A stretch of DNA of 64,000 bases from Chloroflexi bacterium TSY (GTDB lineage Bacteria; Chloroflexota; Anaerolineae; Caldilineales; Caldilineaceae), in contig JAHBNG010000066.1 in the NCBI GenBank assembly GCA_019217005.1, positions 13,697-77,696 of the forward strand, given 5' to 3'. The position numbers and the translations under genes were made by a program. The notes under the pieces are model-generated. The model saw only the letters and a program-made list of their open reading frames with translations. It searched no databases and was not told the origin of the DNA. Below, in pieces: positions 1 through 10,495 of the stretch (its first letter is position 1; each line of letters opens with the position of its first letter).

Positions 1-1
1 G

Positions 2-961
2 CGGGCCGGTTTGCCCGTGACAACGAGTGGGATGACCGTTGATCGGCAATGCAGCTCTGGGATGCAGGCAATCGGGGTTGCTGCACAGCGTGTCTTGGTT
101 GACAATGTGCCATTTGCCGTCTCTGGCGGTGTCGAGTCCATAAGCCTGGTACAGCTCAATATGAATCGCACCCATGCCAGAAACCCTTGGTTGAACGAAC
201 ACAAACCCGATCTCTACATGTCGATGATCGATACAGCCGAAGTGGTCTCGAAGCGATACGGTATCACGCGACAAACCCAGGATGAGTATGCCCTAGAAAG
301 CCAGATGCGGACGGCGGCTGGTCAGGAGGCGGGATATTTTGACGAGGAGATTGTGCCGCTCTCTACAACCATGATGAAAAAGGATAAGGCAACTGGCGAT
401 GAGTGGGAAGAAGAAGTCACCTTGACCAAGGATGAAGGCAATCGCCCGATCACATCTTATGAGGGATTGGCTGCGCTTGCTCCGGTCAAAGAGAAAGAAT
501 TCATTACGGCAGGCAATGCAAGCCAGCTTTCCGACGGTGCATCAGCCTGTGTCATCACTAATCGTAAAACGGCGGAACAGCGCAACATGAACGTTCTGGG
601 CATCTATCGCGGTATCGCTGTGGCGGGATGTGAACCAGACGAAATGGGGATCGGCCCCGTCTTCGCCGTACCCAAATTGCTGGAACGAAACGGATTGTCG
701 ATGGATGATATTGATCTGTGGGAGCTGAACGAAGCATTTGCCGTCCAGGTTGTCTACTGTCGGGATCGGTTGGGCATCCCGCACGAGAAACTCAACGTCA
801 ACGGTGGCTCAATTTCAATTGGGCATCCCTACGGCATGTCGGGGGCGAGAATGGTGGGTCATGCGCTGATTGAGGGCAAGCGTCGCAACGCCAAATATGT
901 AGTCTGCACCATGTGTATCGGTGGCGGAATGGGGGCGGCAGGGTTGTTTGAGGTGGCGTAA
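2..961 (+). CDS. Thiolase / acetyl-CoA C-acyltransferase, C-terminal part
   Basis: The reading frame is open from the window edge, so the N-terminus lies outside. The visible 319 residues hold all three thiolase hallmarks: the acylated nucleophile Cys in [10 protein letters not shown] (codon at 50-52), the NEAFA motif, and the C-terminal GHP plus [13 protein letters not shown] segment with the general-base Cys. Thiolases either condense two acyl-CoAs or cleave 3-ketoacyl-CoA at the end of beta-oxidation; the direction cannot be read from sequence. Full-length thiolases have about 390 residues, so roughly 70 are missing. An acyl-CoA ligase and a short-chain dehydrogenase lie 20 kb away and would fit fatty-acid degradation, but there is no operon link. 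Confidence 0.93.
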   Translation, partial: RAGLPVTTSGMTVDRQCSSGMQAIGVAAQRVLVDNVPFAVSGGVESISLVQLNMNRTHARNPWLNEHKPDLYMSMIDTAEVVSKRYGITRQTQDEYALESQMRTAAGQEAGYFDEEIVPLSTTMMKKDKATGDEWEEEVTLTKDEGNRPITSYEGLAALAPVKEKEFITAGNASQLSDGASACVITNRKTAEQRNMNVLGIYRGIAVAGCEPDEMGIGPVFAVPKLLERNGLSMDDIDLWELNEAFAVQVVYCRDRLGIPHEKLNVNGGSISIGHPYGMSGARMVGHALIEGKRRNAKYVVCTMCIGGGMGAAGLFEVA

Positions 962-1078
962 TGCTGGTTAAGGCGCACTAATTTATATCTTTTGGTTCCG
1001 AAGCTGCGTGTATAAAAGCCTGCTTTTCGGAGTAAATCGGTCTTTTATTCATGCAGCTTACACCCACAATTGGTATGA

Positions 1079-1329
1079 TCAACGCAGTTCTGCCTCGCGC
1101 AAAAGTGCGTCCATCCACTTCTTGTCATTATCCGATAGTGGTGGTCGAAGTTCAGCCCGATAGTTGATGCGCAAATCATACCCCGCTCGGTCGTACAGGT
1201 CATGCAAAATCTGATTTAGGTCGACGAGTGGTTCCTCAGCATCTTCCATCAGCGGCAGGATAAATGTTAGGATCGGATGACGGACGCTAAATGGGTAAAA
1301 ATGGGCGCGTGGGCGAATACGGAGGTTTG
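1079..1329 (-). pseudogene. C-terminal remnant of a DUF4058 family protein
   Basis: Translating the minus strand gives about 80 residues with no start codon, running from just after the tctA stop to a TGA at 1079-1081. They read RAHFYPFSVRHPIL, then YDRAGYDLRINYR, then PPLSDNDKKWMDALLREAEL. This Tyr-Asp-Leu-Arg-Ile-x-Tyr plus PPLS/W/LL pattern is how DUF4058 proteins (function unknown, common in cyanobacteria and Chloroflexota) end. The family has about 250 residues, so only the last third remains. The fragment starts exactly where the tct operon ends, which suggests a recombination joint. Confidence 0.7.
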
Positions 1330-2928
1330 TTATGGCGTTTCACCCTCTACGGAAATCTCGGTCGGTTGACCGGAGCTACTTCTCAATAAGAGCGGCAAGA
1401 AGAGGCTTCCTATTGTCATCAGCCAAAGAATCACTGTAATCACCGGCATAGACGAAAGTGCATTCCAATCTCCTTGACCAATTGATTCAGTGATGAACTG
1501 GAAATTTTTGGGCGTACCACCGATGAAAAGGTACGTCCAATCCCCTTTGCTAAGAGTGAGCGCTCGGCGCAGGTTGAGTTCCATCAAGGGGCCCAGAATG
1601 AGGCCAAGGATGACTGGAGGGAGTGGTAGCTTGAGCATGTGGAGCAAAAATCCCAATACGCCCAGACCCGTCATCAGTAGAATGTCGAAATGGCTATTGC
1701 TCACGGCATAAACAGCCACAAAACTGACGGCAATAATGGCGGGATAGAGGAACCAACGGGGCACCTGTAAGACTCGGATAAAAATGCCGACGAGCGGTAA
1801 ATTTAGCGTTAACAGCATCAAATTGCCAATATACATAGCGGCAATCAATCCCCAAAATATCTCGGGCTGTTGGGGGATTAGATTTGGACCTGGCTGAATG
1901 CCAATGCCGATGAGCGCGCCCAACATCACAGCGGTCGTCCCGCTTCCTGGAATCCCTAAAGTTAGGAGGGGAATCAAGGCCCCGCTCACAGCAGCATTGT
2001 TGGCAGATTCTGGTGATGCCACCCCACGAATATCTCCTGTTTCGCCAAAGCTATCTTCTTCAACATTCGCAAGACGTTTTTCTGTTGTATAAGCAATAAA
2101 GGATCCGATTGCTGCGCCCGCCCCAGGAAGAATGCCGACTAGAAACCCGATGGTTGCACTCCTGATAAGTGTCCCGATCTTGGAAAAAAACTCTCGCAGT
2201 GGGACAAATACGCGTCCAACCGAAGTCATCACATTCTGCCCCGATTGCGATTCATAGGTGAGTCGCAGCACCTCATTGACAGCAAAAAAACCGATGACGA
2301 CCACCACAAAGTCTAATCCATCGAGCAGCTTCAACTGACCAAAGGTATAGCGATTGACACCGCTCATATCTTGACCAATCGTTGAAAGCATTAGGCCGAT
2401 GAGCGTTGCCAGAAACCCCTTGATTGGATTGCCTCCTGCCAAGCTAGAAAGAGTCGAAAAGGCAAAGACGATGAGCACAAAATACTCAACTGGGCCAAAC
2501 TTGATGGCCCACTGCGCCAGAATCGGTGCAAAGAGCATCATTGCGACAATGGAAACATTCGATCCAAAGAATGATGACATAGCTGAGGTTGCCAATGCCG
2601 GCCCAGCACGTCCAACACGTGCAAGGATATTCCCCTCCATCGCAGTGACCACTGCTGCCGAAGTTCCTGGTACGTTGAGCAAAATGGCGCTGATCGAGTT
2701 GCCATATTCAGCACCGTAATAGATGCCAGCAAAAAGGATCAGCATAGAGGTCGCAGGCAGATTCAAGGCAAAGGCCAGTGGGATCAATACCACAATCCCG
2801 TTGATTGGTCCAATGCCAGGCAACATTCCCACTGCTGTACCGAGCAAAGCCCCCAGGAGAGCCAAAGATAGATTGGTTGGTGTGAAAGCGACGGCAAACC
2901 CATCGGCTAATAAACTGAGAACGTCCAT
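1330..2928 (-). CDS. tctA: Tripartite tricarboxylate transporter large membrane subunit TctA
   Basis: A 532-residue polytopic membrane protein, matching the usual size of about 500. It is the channel-forming subunit of a TTT transporter, which imports carboxylates using a periplasmic or lipid-anchored receptor. Hallmarks are GTAVGMLPGIGP near the N-terminus, YYGAEYGNSISAILLNVPG, and the repeated GILPGAGAAIGSF and LGIPGSGTTAVMLG loops. I chose the ATG at 2926-2928 because upstream codons fall in tctB and read as Cys-rich non-protein, and because this ATG overlaps the tctB stop by one base (TAATG), which suggests translational coupling. It is the last gene of the tctC-tctB-tctA operon. Confidence 0.93.
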   Translation of the reverse strand: MDVLSLLADGFAVAFTPTNLSLALLGALLGTAVGMLPGIGPINGIVVLIPLAFALNLPATSMLILFAGIYYGAEYGNSISAILLNVPGTSAAVVTAMEGNILARVGRAGPALATSAMSSFFGSNVSIVAMMLFAPILAQWAIKFGPVEYFVLIVFAFSTLSSLAGGNPIKGFLATLIGLMLSTIGQDMSGVNRYTFGQLKLLDGLDFVVVVIGFFAVNEVLRLTYESQSGQNVMTSVGRVFVPLREFFSKIGTLIRSATIGFLVGILPGAGAAIGSFIAYTTEKRLANVEEDSFGETGDIRGVASPESANNAAVSGALIPLLTLGIPGSGTTAVMLGALIGIGIQPGPNLIPQQPEIFWGLIAAMYIGNLMLLTLNLPLVGIFIRVLQVPRWFLYPAIIAVSFVAVYAVSNSHFDILLMTGLGVLGFLLHMLKLPLPPVILGLILGPLMELNLRRALTLSKGDWTYLFIGGTPKNFQFITESIGQGDWNALSSMPVITVILWLMTIGSLFLPLLLRSSSGQPTEISVEGETP

Positions 2929-3380
2929 TATAAAAAGAAGAGGATTCCTCTGGGCAACCCAAGCCCCAATGCGTAGCTGAATAGAAGGTACAAAAAGAGA
3001 GAAAAGGCAAACGATGCAATTAGACTCTTCAAAAGAGGACCTTGAAAGATCAAAGAAAGTGCGAACATTTCGAGTGCCGTTGAAACAACAAAACCAAGAG
3101 GTTTTAACAAATAAGCATAAACAACAAAGGTGACAAGAATCAACGCCATTTTGACCCACGCATCCCATTTGGGCCACGCCGGGTCGGGCGATGGTTTAAT
3201 CGCGAGCAGTAAACTAAAGATAGCCAACAAGAGCCCCAACAGCATGGGGAATGCCCCAGGCCCGAGCGGTTCGTTTGCAGAGAGAAGGGTCGGCTTTAGA
3301 CCACTTGCTATGACCGTATAGCCAATGGCGATGACAAGAAGAATTACGCCCGCCACCCGATCGGTTGTATAGTTTTCCAT
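2928..3380 (-). CDS. tctB: Tripartite tricarboxylate transporter small membrane subunit TctB
   Basis: A 150-residue protein with four predicted hydrophobic segments, as in the TctB family: an N-terminal helix (VILLVIAIGYTVIA), the FPMLLGLLLAIFSLLLA helix after the GPGAFP turn, ALILVTFVVYAYLL, and a last C-terminal segment. TctB is the small partner that assembles with TctA. The gene lies between tctC (39 bp upstream) and tctA (1-bp overlap) on the same strand, the canonical order. Sequence in this family is poorly conserved, so the call rests on size, topology, the GPGAFP motif and position. Confidence 0.88.
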   Translation of the reverse strand: MENYTTDRVAGVILLVIAIGYTVIASGLKPTLLSANEPLGPGAFPMLLGLLLAIFSLLLAIKPSPDPAWPKWDAWVKMALILVTFVVYAYLLKPLGFVVSTALEMFALSLIFQGPLLKSLIASFAFSLFLYLLFSYALGLGLPRGILFFL

Positions 3381-3419
3381 AGTGGTAAATCAGTAGGTGA
3401 CTCTCACCTACAGTGCGCT

Positions 3420-4457
3420 CTATTCAATGATTCCCAAATCTTTGCTCAACTGACGGAAGTTGATAATTTGTTCACGAGCGAACGTCTCAAACTCTTCGCC
3501 AGCCAGGAAAAATTCACCCAAGCCACCCTCGGCACGAGCCTGCGCCCATTCCTCCGAATTCGCCGTCTCTTCCAATACGCTGCCCCACCAATCGTAGGCT
3601 TCGGCAGACATTCCACCGGGGGCATAGAAGCCGCGGAAAACGATCCACTCAGCCGAATATCCCAACTCGGCTGCAGTCGGTACTTCGTCAAGTGGCGCGG
3701 CCAATCGCTCTGGGGTCAGAGCCGCCAACACACGCACATCGCCCGACTCTACTTGACCGATCACCTCCGATGCATCGCCAGGAAAGACATCGATAAAGCC
3801 ACCAAGAAGGGCCGTCAGCGCTTCGCCACCGCCATCAAATGGGGTATAGCTCAAACCCAGCGGATCCAGTTCAGCACTTTGCGCAAGCAGCATCACTTTC
3901 ATATGATCCTGGCCACCAACTGCACTACCACCACCGAAGTTGACTGATGCTAAATCGGCCGACAAGGCTTCCATTAAGTCTTCCAACGATTGGTACGATG
4001 AATCTGTCGCCACGGTCAAAACAGCAAAATCAGCACCCATGACGCCCAACCAGCGTACGTCTTCCTCGGTAAAGTCGCCATACTGGCCCTGCGCAAGCCG
4101 CAGTGTCGTGGCAGGACTCGCTGCAACAATTAGATCGTTGTCCTCGTTGCGTTCGGTGACAACATTTGCAAAGGCAACGCCACCACCGCCACCAGCCATG
4201 TTGGTGACTTGAATTGTGCCATCATATGCACCGCTATCGGCCATTGCCTTCGTCACGGCGCGACAAGTGAAGTCCCAGCCACCACCGGGATTGGCTGGCG
4301 CGATACATTCGGGGGAGCTGGGCATAAAGCCAGCCATCTCGCCGCTGTCGCTATCGGTATTAGCATCGCTCGTCGCAGGTGCTCCGACCGGTTGGCAAGC
4401 GACTGCAAACAGGGCAATAAGTGCTATGAAACTCAGAAGAGTTTTGCGTAAAGACAT
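3420..4457 (-). CDS. tctC: Tricarboxylate-binding receptor TctC (Bug family), lipoprotein
   Basis: A 345-residue extracytoplasmic solute-binding protein of the TctC/Bug family. The N-terminus is a lipoprotein signal: basic MSLRK, a hydrophobic stretch, then a lipobox ending at Cys21 (LFAVAC), followed by a low-complexity acidic linker. In Gram-negatives Bug receptors are usually free in the periplasm; lipid anchoring fits a cell without a conventional outer membrane, such as Chloroflexota. The family core is visible: ANPGGGWDFTCRAV (ligand-binding loop), GGGGGVAFANVV, and DVFPGDASEVIGQV. It is the first gene of the operon and faces a 389-bp divergent intergenic region. The ligand is unknown. 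Confidence 0.9.
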   Translation of the reverse strand: MSLRKTLLSFIALIALFAVACQPVGAPATSDANTDSDSGEMAGFMPSSPECIAPANPGGGWDFTCRAVTKAMADSGAYDGTIQVTNMAGGGGGVAFANVVTERNEDNDLIVAASPATTLRLAQGQYGDFTEEDVRWLGVMGADFAVLTVATDSSYQSLEDLMEALSADLASVNFGGGSAVGGQDHMKVMLLAQSAELDPLGLSYTPFDGGGEALTALLGGFIDVFPGDASEVIGQVESGDVRVLAALTPERLAAPLDEVPTAAELGYSAEWIVFRGFYAPGGMSAEAYDWWGSVLEETANSEEWAQARAEGGLGEFFLAGEEFETFAREQIINFRQLSKDLGIIE

Positions 4458-4846
4458 GGTTTTCTCCAGTTGTTTGGTAAAATTGATTTTGAGGGAATTA
4501 CATTCTAACTGTAAGGGGCCTTTATGAACAATTTTTGGTCTGATTCAGAAAGATGGTTCATAGCGTTTGTCTGGTCTGCATGGACCAGTCGTGTTGAAGA
4601 AGCGCATAGTAGGAATTATATCACAAACCACTCAGTACTAAATCTACTCGTATGGAGGCAAGTCATAAGACATAAAAGACGCGTGCAATTTTAACCCATC
4701 GGATACGTGTTTTATTTGGTAAAGTAAAGATGAGTATACTGAGCACTGCCAAAACTTTAAAATAAATTTGACCGATTTCAGTCGAGTAGCACAGTTGAAT
4801 TTATGTTAAAGTTATAAGCTAGTGCGATCCGACACAAGGGGCTACC
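4458..4846. other. Divergent intergenic region between tctC and the sugar dehydrogenase gene
   Basis: This 389-bp AT-rich stretch separates two divergently transcribed genes and must hold both promoters. The tctC start at 4457 is preceded on its strand by a purine-rich GGAG-like site. I see no open frame, no strong inverted repeat and no riboswitch-like fold. Confidence 0.5.
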
Positions 4847-7552
4847 ATGCACCAAAAAGCTCATCTCTGGAACGTTCTCTTCTGCAATTGGCGATGGCAA
4901 ATTCGCTTGCTACTCTGCCTGATGACTTTACCATTCATATTGTCTCAAAGTACGCAGGCACATGATCTGCCGCAGGGTTTTGGAAGCAGACAGGTCATCG
5001 GGAACCTAAGCGATCCTGATGGCTTTGCCTTTTCTCCGGATGGCCGCATCTTCATCAGCGAACGCATCACCGGAAGACTACTTGTTGCCACATACAACGC
5101 AAACACCGGCCTATGGCAGCTCAAGCAACAACCCTTCCACATCTTCGACATTCCCAAGGACGACGGCGGCAACCCGATTCGACGACGCTCAGCTGGGTTG
5201 CGTGATATTGCCTTCGATCCTGAATTTGCCAGCAATGGCTATGTCTATGCTTTTTACATGAAACATGGGTCGCTGCAAAACCGCGTTGTACGCATTCGAA
5301 CCAGCGTCTCAAACCCTGACGTGTCGGATGGTATCGAACAATTACTGATCGACTTGCCCTTTAACAGCAGCACAGCCAGCGGAAGCCACAATGGCGGTGC
5401 TATCGAGTTTGGCAACGATGGCAAGCTTTATATTACCACAGGTGACGGTTGGGAGGGCGAATTTGCTGGTGACCCGGTGCAGAGCTTGACGACGTTTACG
5501 GGCAAGATTCTGCGCATCAATCCAGATGGCTCCATCCCTAGCGATAATCCGTTTTTTACACAGACAACGGGCGACCACCGGGCCATCTACGCGCTTGGTT
5601 TGCGCAATCCCTACTCCATGTCGCTCAACCCAACTTCCGGCAAACTCTACGTCAATGAGGCACGAGGTAGCAACAAAGGAAGCGTTTACATTGTAGAGGC
5701 TGGCGCAAACTATGGACATGAAGGGAACAGTGGGATCGGCACACTACGAGGCGTTTGGGCCAACGCAGCCGATGCTGGCAGCCAGTTGGTGACTGGTGGT
5801 GCCTGGTATCCCAACGACGGTCCATTCCCTCAGGAATATCGCGGTGCATACTTTGTGGCGCTATGGGGCAGTAACAGCAGCACGCGGGGACAGATTAGCT
5901 ATATTCAGTCGGAGACCGATACATCAGTTTTTGCCTTTGAAACGAATGTCGGTCTCGATACTGCAAACGGCCCGCCAGTCAAACCGGTCTTAACGCGAAT
6001 TGGACCGAAGGGTGATCTCTACTACATGCTGACCACTTATGAGACCGACACTGGATCAATTCAACAGGTGCGCTATACAGCAAAGCAAACAGTCACAGCT
6101 CCCACCTTTGTACCCAATGGCGGCTCGTTTCAAAAACCTATTTCTGTGACCCTCTCTACAAGCACACCCAACGCCGAAATTCGCTACACGACAGATGGTA
6201 GCGAACCAACTACTTTCTCTCCGCTCTTCAGTGGAGTAATCACTGTCGCATCAACGACCATCATCCAAGCCAAAGCTTTTCGGGACGGAGACTCTCCGAG
6301 CCGGACCGTGTCTGCATCGTTTGTGATTGGCGAGCCAGCGACAAACATTCCACCGATTGCTGATGCCGGAGAGGACCAAACCATCACAGTCGGAACAACA
6401 ATTCCACTAGACGGCAGCGGAAGCCATGATCCCGATGGCGATGACGACTTTTTGCAAGATGAACAGTGGACTCAGGTGAGTGGTCCAACCGTCATCATTC
6501 AGGATGCCAGCGAAGAAATCGCCTTTGTGACCTTTCAAGCGATAGGCACATACACCTTTCAGCTATCGATTAGTGATGGTCGAGATAGTGCCACAGATCA
6601 AGTCACAATTACAGTTGTTGGAGCCGACACTTCATCCTGTCTGGACGGCGGCTTACAGGCACTCTACGCATTCCGGGAGGGCAGCGGTACAACTGTAAAC
6701 GACGTATCAGGCGTCGGCGCACCATTCAATCTGACCATTGAGGGTAGCGGGACAAGCTGGTTGACAAACGTTGGCCTAGCGCTCAACACACATACGCTTA
6801 TAGCTTCAAGCGAACCAGCGACTAAGCTGATCGATGCAATGCAAGTTACAAACGCTTTCTCGATCGACGCATGGATTACGACTGCAAACGTTCTCCAGGA
6901 TGGTCCAGCCCGCATCGTCACAATTTCTGGCGGTACGACGGAGCGCAACGTAACGTTGGGTCAAGGCAAGTTTGGGAGTTCTGCAAAGGATATTTTTACT
7001 GTGCGACTACGCACCACAGATGGAAGCAATAACAACAACGGCGAACCATCGCTCGCCACAACAAGCGGGACTGTGCGGGCTGCGCAACAGCACGTTGTTT
7101 ATACACGCAGTAGCGGTGGTGTGGCCAAAATCTATGTCGATGGAACGGAAGCTGCCGCTGGTTCAATTCCTGGGACGTTCGCAAACTGGGATGGCAGTTA
7201 TCGACTGGGTCTTGGGAATGAGATTGATATGAGTCGACCGTGGCTTGGCACGCTTCATCGAATTGCAATTTACGCTTGTGCGTTAAATTCATCCGAAGTT
7301 GAGTTGCTCTTTGCGAGTGGTTCCAATCCACAGCCCACGCCCTCGCCGCAACCATCACCTACAATTCAACCCTCGCCAACTGCAACAATTGAACCGACTG
7401 AAGAGCCGACTCTACTGACCGTAACACCAACCCATACACCCGTGTCCACACCCACATCTGTTATAAAAGTGACGCCAGTTTCAACACCAACGACTACAAC
7501 TCCTGGGACAGACGAAGATATTCAGATTTTCATGCCGCTTGTTCAACAGTGA
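4847..7552 (+). CDS. Secreted PQQ-type sugar dehydrogenase with Ig-like, PKD and LamG domains
   Basis: A 901-residue exported protein. Residues 1-39 are a signal peptide ending near STQA. Residues about 45-390 form a six-bladed soluble glucose/sorbosone dehydrogenase propeller ([43 protein letters not shown]), which would oxidise aldoses with PQQ. Then follow a chitobiase C-terminal-like Ig module (residues about 415-490, [11 protein letters not shown]), a PKD/REJ-like module (about 500-590, [10 protein letters not shown]) and a LamG/concanavalin-like domain (about 605-815). A Pro/Thr-rich linker leads to the tail IFMPLVQQ, a C-terminal form seen on many secreted Chloroflexota proteins. The gene stands alone, 7 bases before the presumed IS110 end. 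Substrate unknown. Confidence 0.85.
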   Translation: MHQKAHLWNVLFCNWRWQIRLLLCLMTLPFILSQSTQAHDLPQGFGSRQVIGNLSDPDGFAFSPDGRIFISERITGRLLVATYNANTGLWQLKQQPFHIFDIPKDDGGNPIRRRSAGLRDIAFDPEFASNGYVYAFYMKHGSLQNRVVRIRTSVSNPDVSDGIEQLLIDLPFNSSTASGSHNGGAIEFGNDGKLYITTGDGWEGEFAGDPVQSLTTFTGKILRINPDGSIPSDNPFFTQTTGDHRAIYALGLRNPYSMSLNPTSGKLYVNEARGSNKGSVYIVEAGANYGHEGNSGIGTLRGVWANAADAGSQLVTGGAWYPNDGPFPQEYRGAYFVALWGSNSSTRGQISYIQSETDTSVFAFETNVGLDTANGPPVKPVLTRIGPKGDLYYMLTTYETDTGSIQQVRYTAKQTVTAPTFVPNGGSFQKPISVTLSTSTPNAEIRYTTDGSEPTTFSPLFSGVITVASTTIIQAKAFRDGDSPSRTVSASFVIGEPATNIPPIADAGEDQTITVGTTIPLDGSGSHDPDGDDDFLQDEQWTQVSGPTVIIQDASEEIAFVTFQAIGTYTFQLSISDGRDSATDQVTITVVGADTSSCLDGGLQALYAFREGSGTTVNDVSGVGAPFNLTIEGSGTSWLTNVGLALNTHTLIASSEPATKLIDAMQVTNAFSIDAWITTANVLQDGPARIVTISGGTTERNVTLGQGKFGSSAKDIFTVRLRTTDGSNNNNGEPSLATTSGTVRAAQQHVVYTRSSGGVAKIYVDGTEAAAGSIPGTFANWDGSYRLGLGNEIDMSRPWLGTLHRIAIYACALNSSEVELLFASGSNPQPTPSPQPSPTIQPSPTATIEPTEEPTLLTVTPTHTPVSTPTSVIKVTPVSTPTTTTPGTDEDIQIFMPLVQQ

Positions 7553-7566
7553 TTGATACACCCTCT

Positions 7567-7679
7567 AAACTTAAAGATTAATTGGCTCTTCAGGAACTCA
7601 GGGGGTGACAAAGAAGCACTACTAACTTCCCGGACACGCTTAGTCAGTAAGAGAGATACCAAATAGGCGCGTTGAAAAG
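7567..7679 (-). ncRNA. Conserved 3' non-coding end of IS110 copy 1, candidate bridge RNA region
   Basis: On the transposase strand the region carries three blocks also found after copy 2. The middle block, AAGCGTGTCCGGGAAG, is identical over 16 bases; the others are nearly so, while DNA between them has diverged. Conservation without coding capacity suggests an element end or a structured RNA. IS110 elements encode guide (bridge) RNAs in a non-coding end; for elements with a long 3' side this is the expected location. No fold was computed. Confidence 0.4.
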
Positions 7680-7787
7680 AGTCGGAAAAAATCAACAATT
7701 CCGACTTTATGTAAACTTGGGTATTGAGCTGGTAGCAAGTAGACATAAGAGAGAAATCAAAGGCAATCAAGAAAAAAAACAGTAGCA

Positions 7788-7875
7788 GCAAAAGTCGGGT
7801 ACAAATTTTTCATGCAAACAGAGGGCTGCTCTAGGATTTCACCCCTTATGGTCATTTTTTGTACCCGACTTTTGC
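7788..7875. repeat. Perfect 18-bp inverted repeat downstream of the IS110 transposase
   Basis: GCAAAAGTCGGGTACAAA at 7788-7805 is exactly complementary to 7858-7875, with a 52-base loop. On the minus strand it follows the transposase stop by 30 bases and is trailed about 10 bases later by a run of T residues, so it may be a terminator. It is absent after the second IS110 copy, so it could also be a small inserted hairpin element. Confidence 0.6.
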
Positions 7876-7905
7876 CGTAGCTGAAAAAAAAGAAAGCAGA
7901 AAAAA

Positions 7906-9123
7906 CTAAGCTTGTGGTCGACGACGGATAGTTCGTTGACGAATGTGGAAAGATTCGTCATAGGTGGTTCGGTCTTGCCACATTTTCCAAAGAATGGCCA
8001 GCCAGCGGTTGGCTAAAGCCCGATGAGAGCGACTGACCGAGTGGCCCTTTTGACGAGCTTGTGTAAAGTAAGCCGAAGCCCAGCGAGATTGCTGGCGCGA
8101 AGAACGAGCCAGTTGCTGAGAAAAGTAACGAAACTCTTTATCACAAGAGCGGCGAAAGTGGACCAAGTGGACTTTGCCACTTTGGTTGGTAACGGGAGCC
8201 GTGCCAGCTAAAGTCTGGACCATGCTGGAATGGGGGAAGCGGCGGCGATCTTCGCCAAATTTGACCAGCAAAGAGGGAGCCAAGAGCTCTCCTGCGCCCG
8301 GCAGGGAAGCAAAAATGGGGTGATCCTCGTGTTGCAGAAAAAGAGAGTTCAACTGTTGGAGTGTTGCTTGCTTGGAGTTGAGGGTATGGAGCAAGAGTCG
8401 GGCAAGTTGCTGGGCTTGAACTTGACAAGCTTGGGCAACACCCGGAGCTGAACGGGGATGTTGTGTGGTCAAGGCATCAAAACAGGTGAGCCATTTGGAG
8501 GGCTGATTATGTTTATGTTGCTTGAGAAAGACCTGAAATTCATCATAGGTTGCTTTTTCTGCTGCTTGCGGCGACGGATAAGCCAGAATCAGATGAGCTG
8601 CAATGGGCGATGGCCAACTAAAGACATTGAGCAAAGCGGGATGGTATCTGAGCAAACAACTACGCAAGCGATTGGAGACAGCAACCGTTTCTTTGCGCCA
8701 AAACTCGGTCATGCTCACCACGATGCGCATTTGCTGGAGTAATTCACTCCCTGGATGCCAAGGATAGAATCGGTGAACATCTGTTCTGACCAGTTCAGCT
8801 ATCGTATATGCATCACTTTCATCAGTGCGAGCACCGCTCTGATTGTACCTCGCCCGACTTGCTTTGACCACGTTCGGTGGGAGGACATATAGATTTGTAT
8901 ACCCAGCATCCCATAAGTAGTCAATTATCAGATTATGTGCTGTCTCTAATCCGATTCGACATTTTTCATGGCCGATATCCATCGTTTCTCGCCACTTTTC
9001 TAGTTGCTTAAAGCCATCCACACTATGTTCTATTGTCATGTAGTTAATTCGACGACCGTTTTCATCCGTTATCATTACATCATGTTTTGTTTCACTCCAG
9101 TCTATTCCTATGAATATCTGCAT
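7906..9123 (-). CDS. IS110 family transposase (DEDD recombinase), intact
   Basis: A 405-residue transposase with both family domains. The N-terminal RuvC-like domain starts MQIFIGIDWSETKHD (first catalytic Asp), with GLETAHN (Glu) and ARTDESDAYTIAEL (DxxD). The C-terminal Tnp20 domain has LPGAGELLAPSLL and SMVQTLAGTAPVTNQSGK, whose Ser is the likely nucleophile. The ATG at 9121-9123 was chosen over an upstream in-frame ATG because GGAGG sits eight bases before it and because copy 2 starts at the equivalent place. No frameshift is visible, so this copy is potentially active and could act on the defective neighbour. Confidence 0.9.
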   Translation of the reverse strand: MQIFIGIDWSETKHDVMITDENGRRINYMTIEHSVDGFKQLEKWRETMDIGHEKCRIGLETAHNLIIDYLWDAGYTNLYVLPPNVVKASRARYNQSGARTDESDAYTIAELVRTDVHRFYPWHPGSELLQQMRIVVSMTEFWRKETVAVSNRLRSCLLRYHPALLNVFSWPSPIAAHLILAYPSPQAAEKATYDEFQVFLKQHKHNQPSKWLTCFDALTTQHPRSAPGVAQACQVQAQQLARLLLHTLNSKQATLQQLNSLFLQHEDHPIFASLPGAGELLAPSLLVKFGEDRRRFPHSSMVQTLAGTAPVTNQSGKVHLVHFRRSCDKEFRYFSQQLARSSRQQSRWASAYFTQARQKGHSVSRSHRALANRWLAILWKMWQDRTTYDESFHIRQRTIRRRPQA

Positions 9124-9179
9124 TTTTGACCTCCTCATTCACTTGAGGAGCTCAGGCGATACGGGAGAGGAGGTCCAAG

Positions 9180-10395
9180 ATGAAAGTGAAAATGGGAATC
9201 GACTGGAGTGAAACAAAACATGATGTGATGATGTTGGATGAGACAGGACGAGCGCTGGGCTATGCGCAGATAGAGCATAGCCAGAAGGGATTTCGCCAAA
9301 TTGAAGAAATGAGAAAGAAGACAGGAGCGAGCCATGATGAAGTGACAGTGGGACTGGAAACAGCGCATAATTTGCTGATTGATTATCTCTGGTCGAGCGG
9401 GTACAAGAATGTCTATGTGGTGCCGCCGAATGTGGTGAACAAGAGTCGGGAGCGCTATAGTCAAAGTGGTGCGCATAATGATAAGAGTGATGCCTATGTG
9501 ATAGCAGATTTGTTGCGGACCGATGTCCATCGATTTTATCCTTGGTCACCTGGCAGTGAATTACTCCAGCAGATGCGAGTGGTCAGCAGTGCCACAATAC
9601 TGGACCAAAGAGACTGTGGCCTTATCCAACCGTCTGCGCGCTTGCCTGTTGCGTTACCATCCGGCGCTGCTTGAGGTCTTCAGCAACTGGCCTTCTCGGA
9701 TTGCCTGCCACCTGGTTCTGACCTATCCAACGCCAGAGCATGTGCGCAACTCCACCTATGAAGGCTTCCAAGAGTTTCTCAAGCAGCACCGACATACGCA
9801 ACCCGTAAATGGGTCACTTGTTATGATAAGTTAACCGCCACTTATCCCACATCAGCTCCTGCATTTGTGCCAGCGTATCAACGAGAAGCTCTTCAGCTGG
9901 CTGAATGTCTTTTGCTTGCACTGCGCTATGAACAAGAGACCCTTGACCAGTTACAGTCACTTTTTCTGCAACATCCGGATCAGCATATCTTTGCTTCTTT
10001 ACCTGGTGCTGGCCAGCTTTTAGCTCCCAGTCTTCTGGTCAAGTTTGGCGAAGACAGGAAACGCTTTCCCTCCCATGAGCCTTCAGTCTCTGGCGGGAAC
10101 CTGTCCTGTCACCAAACAAAGTGGCAAAGTCAGAACCGTTCATTTCCGCAGAGCTTGCGATCACGACTTTCGTTATTTTACTCAGCAATTTGCTCGCTGC
10201 TCCCGCAAAGAGTCTTCTTGGGCCGCTGCTTTTTACACCGCCGCTCGCCAACGCGGTCTCAAAAAGAGTCATGCTGATCGCACTCTCGCTAATCGCTGGA
10301 TTTGCATCATTTGGAAATTGTGGCAAGACAAGAAACCTTATGATGAATCTTTCCATTTGCAGCAACGAGCCCATCGTCGCCAACCTATCGCTTAA
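9180..10395 (+). pseudogene. IS110 family transposase, frameshifted copy
   Basis: The same protein as its divergent neighbour, about two-thirds identical by eye, but now read in several frames. Residues from MKVKMGIDWSETKHD to LLQQMRVVSS are in one frame (9180 to about 9590). The next segment (TKETVALSNRLRACLLRYH onward) is in another, to a stop near 9834. After a further shift come LPGAGQLLAPSLL and then, from about 10075, SLQSLAGTCPVTKQSGK to the natural end. At least three indels inactivate it. GGAGG lies nine bases before the ATG. Confidence 0.85.
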
Positions 10396-10495
10396 TTGCT
10401 TCTAATTTTTTACTATGTATCGCCTTTGGGTTCCTTGCCTTTGTCCTCATCTATATGTTGACATAACACGCTGCTGGTTCTCTCTATCAGTTCTT

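Noticed and set aside
2928..3177. A longer TctA starting at 3177
   Set aside because: The extra 83 residues overlap tctB in another frame and are Cys-rich without resemblance to the family.
7543..7791. An 82-codon minus-strand open frame
   Set aside because: It overlaps the conserved IS110 3' blocks, has no ribosome-binding site and no counterpart after copy 2.
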